DNA of 9,735 bases from Candidatus Nitrosopumilus sp. Its GTDB lineage: Archaea; Thermoproteota; Nitrososphaeria; Nitrososphaerales; Nitrosopumilaceae. Location of the stretch: positions 1 through 9,735 of the forward strand of contig JABHXI010000033.1 of NCBI GenBank assembly GCA_018657375.1, given 5' to 3'. Shown one piece after another: positions 5,509 to 9,735 of this stretch (positions are counted from its first letter, which is position 1; each line of letters opens with the position of its first letter). Both the position numbers and the translations under genes were made by a program. A model generated the notes under the pieces. That model was not told where the DNA came from, did not search any database, and saw only the letters and a list, made by a program, of their open reading frames with translations.

Positions 5509-7107
5509 ATGAATAAAAAGGGCTTATTGGTTGTTTTCTTTTTTGGTGGAATAATGCTCACCTCTGGATTTGGATTGTCTAGTATGATAGCTCCTGCTGA
5601 CGATGACTCTGATGTCACACTAACTGGAACTCCTGCTGATAATTTCCCTGAAGATCAAAGAACTACATTTTGCAGTTCTGGTAGCGATGCTAAATCCACC
5701 AAGTATGTTCAAGAATATTTAATTCCAACAGAATGTAGTAATCCTTTAGCTATTGTATCTGATTATGACGGTAATGCTTGGTTTGCTCAAACCAACACTG
5801 GTAATATTGCAAAATTTGATCCTATTACTGAAACATTTACTGAATATGATAATCCTATCTGGCCTGATGGTGCTCGTTCAATGATGTGGGGAATTGATTA
5901 TGCTCCTGATGGTTCTATTTGGTTTACTGATGAAACATATGATTCTGTTTGGAAATTTTCCAGCATTACTGAAGAATATGATAGATTATCTTATCCTTCT
6001 GATGATAATTCATTACCCCAAAAATTAATTGTAGATGGTTCTCAAATCATTATCAATGATTTTACCGGTAACAAACTTACAATTTTAAATATTAATCTCT
6101 CCGATGAAGAAGTTAACTATCTTAGTATTCCATCTGCACTTGATGATTCTGTGACTGCTGACTTTGCATTAGACGCAAATAATGACATATGGTATACAAA
6201 TTGGTTATACCAACAAGGTGGATTTTTGGTCAAATTTAACCAAGATGGTTATCTTGACGCTGTATCCAAATCTGGTGAGCAATTTTTACCTCTAGTTGAT
6301 TTTATTAATGCATACGCGTTACCTGTACAATTACTCACTCCTAATGGCATAACTTTCTCAGATGATGGACTTCTTTGGATTGTGGATACCACTTCCTCTT
6401 CCTTCTTTAGTTTTGATCCTTTGTCTGAAGAATTTATTCAGTATGTTACAGCAGACCCTATACTTGAAACATATGGCAATCAAACAGGTATCATTACATC
6501 TCCTATCTCTAGACCTTATTGGATAGAAAATAATGATCAAGGACAACTCGTATTCAATGAGCAAACTGCAAATAACATCTCTGTGATGGATCCAGGTAAA
6601 CAATCTCTTGTGGAATATCACGTACCTTCAAAAAATCCTAACTGGGGTGATTGTGATAACGGTGTATCTGTTTTAGAAAATTGTGGAATTGCACAAATCT
6701 TTGATTTTACAATATCTGGTGATAAAATTTGGTTTACTGAATGGGTTGAAAATAAAATCGGTGTGGTGGACACTGCTGTACCATTACCCGTTGAAATACA
6801 ACTTGAATCTGATCAGATAAAACTTTCTCCAGGCGATTCTGCTAATTTCCATTTCATAATATCTCCACAATTTAACAATGGCAACTTGGGACTTTCATCT
6901 ATTGTATCTACAACACATGATTTTCTAAATGTTAATTTCATTCACGATTCTGTTGAAACCTTTCAACTAGAGTATGATGAACCTGTTCCACTTCATGTTG
7001 ATGTTTCTGCTTCCGACGATGCATTGCCTGGAACATACAAAATTTTACTTGGTGTGGAATCTGATGATGTTGCAATTAGTAAATTTCTTACAGTGATAAT
7101 AGAGTGA
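5509..7107 (+). CDS. Secreted seven-bladed propeller protein, streptogramin-lyase-like, with C-terminal Ig-like domain
   Basis: An exported protein of 532 residues. Residues 3-4 are lysines and 5-28 are hydrophobic, giving a signal peptide or N-terminal anchor, followed by an acidic stretch DDDSD. From about 78 to 425 the chain shows about seven repeats of the Vgb/NHL kind, with D-G-x-x-W-F-T and K-F-D-P...E-Y cores (NAWFAQ at 89, SIWFTD at 136, DIWYTN at 226, LLWIVD at 288, LVFNEQ at 347, KIWFTE at 406; a weaker one near 171-209), consistent with a seven-bladed propeller. Residues 426-532 are beta-rich and look like an Ig-like domain (SPGDSANFHF, LPGTYKILLGV). The only cysteines, C55, C76, C382 and C392, could form two disulfides outside the cell. 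The repeats resemble virginiamycin B lyase, but I do not see its catalytic His, so an antibiotic-lyase role is not supported. Ligand unknown. It overlaps truD by 4 bases. Confidence 0.82.
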   Translation: MNKKGLLVVFFFGGIMLTSGFGLSSMIAPADDDSDVTLTGTPADNFPEDQRTTFCSSGSDAKSTKYVQEYLIPTECSNPLAIVSDYDGNAWFAQTNTGNIAKFDPITETFTEYDNPIWPDGARSMMWGIDYAPDGSIWFTDETYDSVWKFSSITEEYDRLSYPSDDNSLPQKLIVDGSQIIINDFTGNKLTILNINLSDEEVNYLSIPSALDDSVTADFALDANNDIWYTNWLYQQGGFLVKFNQDGYLDAVSKSGEQFLPLVDFINAYALPVQLLTPNGITFSDDGLLWIVDTTSSSFFSFDPLSEEFIQYVTADPILETYGNQTGIITSPISRPYWIENNDQGQLVFNEQTANNISVMDPGKQSLVEYHVPSKNPNWGDCDNGVSVLENCGIAQIFDFTISGDKIWFTEWVENKIGVVDTAVPLPVEIQLESDQIKLSPGDSANFHFIISPQFNNGNLGLSSIVSTTHDFLNVNFIHDSVETFQLEYDEPVPLHVDVSASDDALPGTYKILLGVESDDVAISKFLTVIIE

Positions 7108-8300
7108 TACCTGATATTGACTCTCAAATAGGAATCTCTCTATACACCACAAAATTCGCTGGTATTGGCGGAAAAATTAGAATTAGTCCTGAAGATTTTG
7201 AGGTATCTGAATTAATTTCTAAGCGTGCAACAAACTCCATCACTAATGAGGGCGGTTATGCTCTTTACAAATTAAAAAAGAAAAAAATTGATACTAATCA
7301 TGCCTTATCTGGTGTATTTAGAAAAACAGGTGTTCGGTTAAAATCTCTGGGATTAAAAGACGCATCTGCCGTAACTGAACAATTCGTTGGCTCACCTCAT
7401 AAGGGTAAACCTATTGAAGATTTTTCCACTGAGAAATACTCTCTTACAAAAATTGGATTTACAAAAAAACCGCTGTCTAAAAAAGAGATGATTGGCAATA
7501 ATTTTAAAATACACATTTCTGATTGCTCTGATGATTTATCTTCCTTTACTGAACATGACCAAATTTTAAATTTTTATGGTTATCAGAGATTTGGCTCAAA
7601 AAGACCTGTAACTCATTTAATTGGTAAGGCTATTCTGCAAAGAGATTTTGATATGGCTGTTGATTTGATTTTATGTTTTACTTCCTCATATGATTCAGCA
7701 GAAAATACTGAAATTCGTGAAAAACTTTCTGATAAGGCAAATTATGGAAAATATTATGATCAAGTTCCGTCTCAAATGGATATTGAACGAATTGTTTTAA
7801 AAGAAATGATGGATCATGATGACTCAATACGCGCTATACGTGCAATTCCATTATCTTTAAGACGGTTTTACATTCAAGCTTACCAGTCATTTATTTTTAA
7901 TAAATCTCTTAGTGCTGCATTTTTAGACGGTGAGAATTTGTTTGAATCTAAATCTGGGGATGTTTGCTATGATTCTAAAAGCATTATTGGTAAATTCAAA
8001 GATGGCGTTGAACAATATCTTTCATTACCTTTTGTTGGATATTCCTATTACAAAAAAACAAGATTTGATCATCAAATCTCTAAAATTTTAAGTCAAGAGG
8101 AAATTACTCCTAAAGATTTTTTCATTAAAGAGATGCAAGAAGTTAGCAGTGAGGGTGGTTTTAGGCAAGCTGCAATTCATTGCTCTGATTATTTATCTGA
8201 AAACAATAATGTTGAGTTCTCTTTGTCTCGTGGTTCTTTTGCAACTATTTTGCTGCGAGAAATTATGAAACCTACAGATCCTCTTGTCGCTGGTTTCTAA
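7104..8300 (+). CDS. truD: tRNA pseudouridine synthase D, archaeal TruD/Pus7 family
   Basis: TruD isomerises a uridine to pseudouridine in tRNA (position 13 in bacteria; archaeal and eukaryotic relatives also modify other sites). Seen: the opening GGKIRISPEDFEVSE at about 22-36, the catalytic motif GLKDASAVTEQ at 83-93 with D86 as the presumed nucleophile, and NFYGYQRFG at 156-164, followed by the family's C-terminal parts (RRFYIQAYQSFIFN, and near the end GSFATILLREIM). At 398 residues it matches archaeal members. The start is GTG at 7104, sharing GTGA with the stop of the propeller gene; translation is probably coupled. Its 3' end overlaps the convergent membrane-protein gene by 29 bases. 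No functional tie with a secreted propeller is evident. Confidence 0.95.
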   Translation: MIPDIDSQIGISLYTTKFAGIGGKIRISPEDFEVSELISKRATNSITNEGGYALYKLKKKKIDTNHALSGVFRKTGVRLKSLGLKDASAVTEQFVGSPHKGKPIEDFSTEKYSLTKIGFTKKPLSKKEMIGNNFKIHISDCSDDLSSFTEHDQILNFYGYQRFGSKRPVTHLIGKAILQRDFDMAVDLILCFTSSYDSAENTEIREKLSDKANYGKYYDQVPSQMDIERIVLKEMMDHDDSIRAIRAIPLSLRRFYIQAYQSFIFNKSLSAAFLDGENLFESKSGDVCYDSKSIIGKFKDGVEQYLSLPFVGYSYYKKTRFDHQISKILSQEEITPKDFFIKEMQEVSSEGGFRQAAIHCSDYLSENNNVEFSLSRGSFATILLREIMKPTDPLVAGF

Positions 8301-8511
8301 TTTTTCTTATTTTTAAAATATTTAAGACAATGCCTGTTCCAATTACTGTGATTCCTACGACCATAATTCCAATTCCATAAGTAATCCAATTTGGATTGGC
8401 ATACATGAAAGATGACTCTGGACCTATTGCTGACTGTCCTTGAAGGTCAAAAATTAATCCAAAAATGAATATGATGCTGCCAATTCCAATCACTGAATAC
8501 ATTTTTTCCAT
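8272..8511 (-). CDS. Small two-helix membrane protein, unknown function
   Basis: I do not recognise this protein. From the ATG at 8511 it has 79 residues: a hydrophobic helix at about 6-22 (IGIGSIIFIFGLIF), an outside or inside loop of about 20 residues with polar and aromatic character (DLQGQSAIGPESSFMYANPNW), a second helix at about 44-65 (YGIGIMVVGITVIGTGIVL), and a basic tail (KIRKIRNQRQ) that should lie in the cytoplasm. Three starts are possible: GTG 8526 (84 residues), ATG 8511 and ATG 8502. I chose 8511 because it lies about 23 bases from a TATA-like element, but 8502 is also reasonable. The last 29 bases overlap truD head-on. It is divergent from another membrane-protein gene, with which it may share control. 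Confidence 0.72.
   Translation of the reverse strand: MEKMYSVIGIGSIIFIFGLIFDLQGQSAIGPESSFMYANPNWITYGIGIMVVGITVIGTGIVLNILKIRKIRNQRQEDL
8301..8315 (+). terminator. T-rich tract after truD
   Basis: Immediately after the truD stop come T5, then CTTA, then T5 and an A run. This is a likely archaeal terminator on the plus strand, although it lies inside the coding region of the convergent small membrane protein. Confidence 0.4.
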
Positions 8512-8530
8512 AATTTCTTCATGCACTTTC

Positions 8531-8538
8531 TATTAAAA
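8531..8538 (-). promoter_or_regulatory. TATA-like element for the two-helix membrane protein
   Basis: On the minus strand the bases read TTTTAATA, inside CTTTTTAATAG. The centre is 23-24 bases from the ATG at 8511 and about 32 from the one at 8502, so the leader is absent or only a few bases long. Confidence 0.45.
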
Positions 8539-8566
8539 AGGGTAAACAGAATTGATACTTTGAGCA

Positions 8567-8580
8567 AATCATTTTCTGAT
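8567..8580 (+). repeat. Direct repeat, upstream copy, in the divergent promoter region
   Basis: AATCATTTTCTGAT matches 8590-8603 at 12 of 14 positions. The two copies start 23 bases apart, about two helical turns, and flank the TATA-like element of the plus-strand membrane gene. This arrangement suits a transcription factor operator, but the AT-rich setting makes chance possible. Confidence 0.35.
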
Positions 8581-8584
8581 TCTA

Positions 8585-8592
8585 TTTTTAAT
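8585..8592 (+). promoter_or_regulatory. TATA-like element for the six-helix membrane protein
   Basis: TTTTTAAT is centred about 26 bases before the GTG at 8615, so this GTG would be the first or nearly the first codon of a leaderless mRNA. This supports GTG as the start despite the lack of any ribosome-binding site. Confidence 0.5.
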
Positions 8593-8603
8593 GATTTTCT
8601 AAT
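8590..8603 (+). repeat. Direct repeat, downstream copy, in the divergent promoter region
   Basis: AATGATTTTCTAAT is the partner of 8567-8580. It overlaps the end of the TATA-like element and lies before the predicted transcription start, a place where a bound repressor would block initiation. Confidence 0.35.
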
Positions 8604-8614
8604 GACTTAATGGA

Positions 8615-9301
8615 GTGTACGACTGGAATGGTGATTCTGAATCATCTCATCACAAATATTTGGGCTTGATACTCTTTGTATCGTCAGCCCTTTTGGCAAT
8701 AATCCTATTTCTTATTTTTTATCCTCAAATTGAGGCCATCAATGAAGAATCTCCAATTTTAATAAATTTGATGTTTCTTCCTGCTATGGCTGTAGGGTTT
8801 CTTTATGGGACTAAAATCACACAACGCGCTGTTAACCCCTCCGAAATTCAAAGTCCAGTTAAAAGATCCATTGTAAAAATATTCTTATTCTTTTTTGTAA
8901 TTGGTGGTATGTTTAGCTCTGTTAATTTTGCAATTAATGGGGGGAGTGTGATGCCTTCAGTCTCTATTTTTGAAGACGGGTTGTTGAAATGGCTACATAC
9001 TTTTGTTGTGGCAAATGGCGGTGCTACTTTTCTCATTATTACCAGTATTGGATTAATGGCAGCAGCAACAAAAAGAATCGTAGGGTTGGATTCCGGATTT
9101 TTAAATAGACTTGTTTCTTCTGTAGGTACTTTTGTTTTTGTTACTATTCTTGTGTTAAGTTTTACAAAATCTGATCCTACTTCCTCTGGTGTGTTCTTGT
9201 ATACTTTTTATCAGGCTGGGATTGTTGGCGGTGCATTTTATGCCATGAATAAATTGACTAAAGACAAAAACATGATGTCTGATTTTTCAAATGGATATTA
9301 A
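8615..9301 (+). CDS. Predicted six-helix integral membrane protein, unknown function
   Basis: I do not recognise a family. The 228-residue chain has a short polar N-terminus (YDWNGDSESSHHK) and about six hydrophobic segments: 15-37, 47-65, 85-107, 125-150, 166-183 and 190-211. The loops include a positively charged one (TKITQRAVN...PVKR, 66-84) and the tail is charged (KLTKDKNMMSD). There is a possible small-residue-rich helix, VVANGGATFLI, at 131-141. There is no obvious transporter, channel or enzyme motif and no cysteine. The start is GTG at 8615: an in-frame stop lies four codons upstream and there is no ATG nearby, and a TATA-like element sits at the leaderless distance. The gene is divergent from the two-helix membrane protein and followed after 67 bases by a TPR-like gene. 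Confidence 0.8.
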   Translation: MYDWNGDSESSHHKYLGLILFVSSALLAIILFLIFYPQIEAINEESPILINLMFLPAMAVGFLYGTKITQRAVNPSEIQSPVKRSIVKIFLFFFVIGGMFSSVNFAINGGSVMPSVSIFEDGLLKWLHTFVVANGGATFLIITSIGLMAAATKRIVGLDSGFLNRLVSSVGTFVFVTILVLSFTKSDPTSSGVFLYTFYQAGIVGGAFYAMNKLTKDKNMMSDFSNGY

Positions 9302-9338
9302 ATTTATAATTTAACTATCTCCTAATTTGACACATATT

Positions 9339-9346
9339 CTTAATTT
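9339..9346 (+). promoter_or_regulatory. Weak TATA-like element for the TPR-like gene
   Basis: CTTAATTT (within TTCTTAATTT) is centred about 26 bases before the ATG at 9369. A better-looking TTATAAT lies at 9304-9310 but would give a leader of about 37 bases. Either could be used. Confidence 0.35.
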
Positions 9347-9368
9347 CTAGTGTTACTGTAGACTTTCT

Positions 9369-9707
9369 ATGGGATTTCTAGATAAAATCAAAAAAAGTAT
9401 TGAATTAAAACAACGTATGCCTGATGATGAATCTGTTGAAAAAGCTGAGAATAAAATAATAAAATTAAAAAAGACGTTGGAAAAAAATCCTAATAATTCT
9501 AAAATTATCACTGAATTATACATGTACTATGTTGAAATATCTGACACTGAAAAAAAAATTGAATGTCTAAAAAAACTATCACAACTATTACCTGGTGATT
9601 TTTATTCATTTCAACAACTTGCTGACATCTATCTGAATGAATTTGGAGATACTAAACAAGCAAAAATCTATCAAAACCAAGCTAATGACATAAAAAATTC
9701 TTTCTAG
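9369..9707 (+). CDS. Small TPR-like helical protein, unknown partner
   Basis: A 112-residue, lysine-rich, all-helical soluble protein. Residues 21-40 form a charged helix (VEKAENKIIKLKKTLEK). Residues 43-77 fit one 34-residue tetratricopeptide repeat (S-K-I-I-T-E-L-Y-M-Y-Y-V-E, then K-K-I-E-C-L-K-K-L, closing with L-L-P-G-D). Residues 78-108 fit a second (F-Q-Q-L-A-D-I-Y-L-N, D-T-K-Q-A-K-I-Y). TPRs bind proteins or peptides; the partner is not apparent. The start begins MGFLDKIKKSIELKQRM, an amphipathic segment that might touch membrane lipids. It follows the six-helix membrane gene in the same direction, so the two may be cotranscribed, though a separate promoter is possible. Two repeats are few for a stable TPR domain, so the protein may pair with itself or another TPR protein. 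Confidence 0.78.
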   Translation: MGFLDKIKKSIELKQRMPDDESVEKAENKIIKLKKTLEKNPNNSKIITELYMYYVEISDTEKKIECLKKLSQLLPGDFYSFQQLADIYLNEFGDTKQAKIYQNQANDIKNSF

Positions 9708-9713
9708 TTTTTT
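9708..9713 (+). terminator. T6 tract after the TPR-like gene
   Basis: Six T residues begin directly after the stop codon and run into AATTAATTA. This is a plausible plus-strand terminator. The last 22 bases of the window show no gene that I can identify. Confidence 0.4.
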
Positions 9714-9735
9714 AATTAATTATGCGTATGACTTA

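Noticed and set aside
6358..6621. 87-codon frame on the minus strand inside the propeller gene
   Set aside because: It is antisense to a gene with clear repeat structure, and its composition looks like a shadow frame.
5509..7107. Calling the propeller a virginiamycin B lyase (antibiotic resistance)
   Set aside because: Only the repeat pattern matches; the expected catalytic histidine is not visible, the protein is secreted and it has an extra C-terminal domain.
8848..9036. 62-codon frame on the minus strand inside the six-helix membrane gene
   Set aside because: Antisense shadow with no recognisable features; the plus-strand frame has coherent membrane helices.
1..9735. Search for tRNA, rRNA, CRISPR array, insertion sequence or integration site
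   Set aside because: The gaps between genes are all under about 105 bases, with no cloverleaf, spaced repeats, transposase or terminal inverted repeats seen by eye.

Overview
The window is AT-rich and almost fully coding, and its genes are archaeal: an archaeal-type elongation factor 1-beta, a twin zinc-ribbon translation protein, a Cdc48/VAT AAA+ ATPase, a Pth2-type peptidyl-tRNA hydrolase, an archaeal-length TruD and a geranylgeranyl-reductase-family flavoprotein. A heme O synthase alongside these implies aerobic respiration. Low GC, an aerobic archaeon and a secreted streptogramin-lyase-like propeller together fit a marine ammonia-oxidising thaumarchaeon (Nitrosopumilus-like, Nitrososphaerota). 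That assignment is an inference from gene content; no rRNA or amo gene is present to confirm it.

Layout. (1) 8-895, plus strand: heme O synthase, possibly cut at its 5' end by the window edge. (2) 3851 down to 911, minus strand: a tight cluster reading zinc-ribbon protein, aEF1B, Cdc48, then a small winged-helix-like protein, with gaps of 4, 22 and 2 bases. (3) 5041-3893, minus strand: geranylgeranyl-reductase-family oxidoreductase, divergent from (4) pth2 at 5108-5461. (5) 5509-8300, plus strand: a secreted seven-bladed propeller protein overlapping truD by 4 bases. (6) 8272-9707: three unrecognised proteins, namely a two-helix membrane protein on the minus strand whose 3' end overlaps truD, a divergent six-helix membrane protein, and a small TPR-like protein. 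No stretch longer than about 90 bases lacks a gene, and I see no tRNA, rRNA, CRISPR array or insertion sequence.

How the parts relate. The central cluster links translation elongation (zinc ribbon, aEF1B) to protein unfolding (Cdc48). Pth2 and TruD add peptidyl-tRNA recycling and tRNA modification nearby. Cdc48 ends in F-Y-G, which matches the HbYX motif used by ATPases to dock on the 20S proteasome, and its gene is followed 2 bases later by an uncharacterised winged-helix-like gene.

A regulatory theme recurs: several genes have an A/T-rich TATA-like element centred about 25-27 bases before the start codon, as expected of leaderless archaeal transcripts. I used this geometry to choose some starts. 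I found no clear new defence or mobile system. The most worthwhile leads are the Cdc48 gene (proteasome tail, coupled partner, a 28-base identical repeat across its two ATPase domains) and the unassigned membrane/TPR genes on the right.
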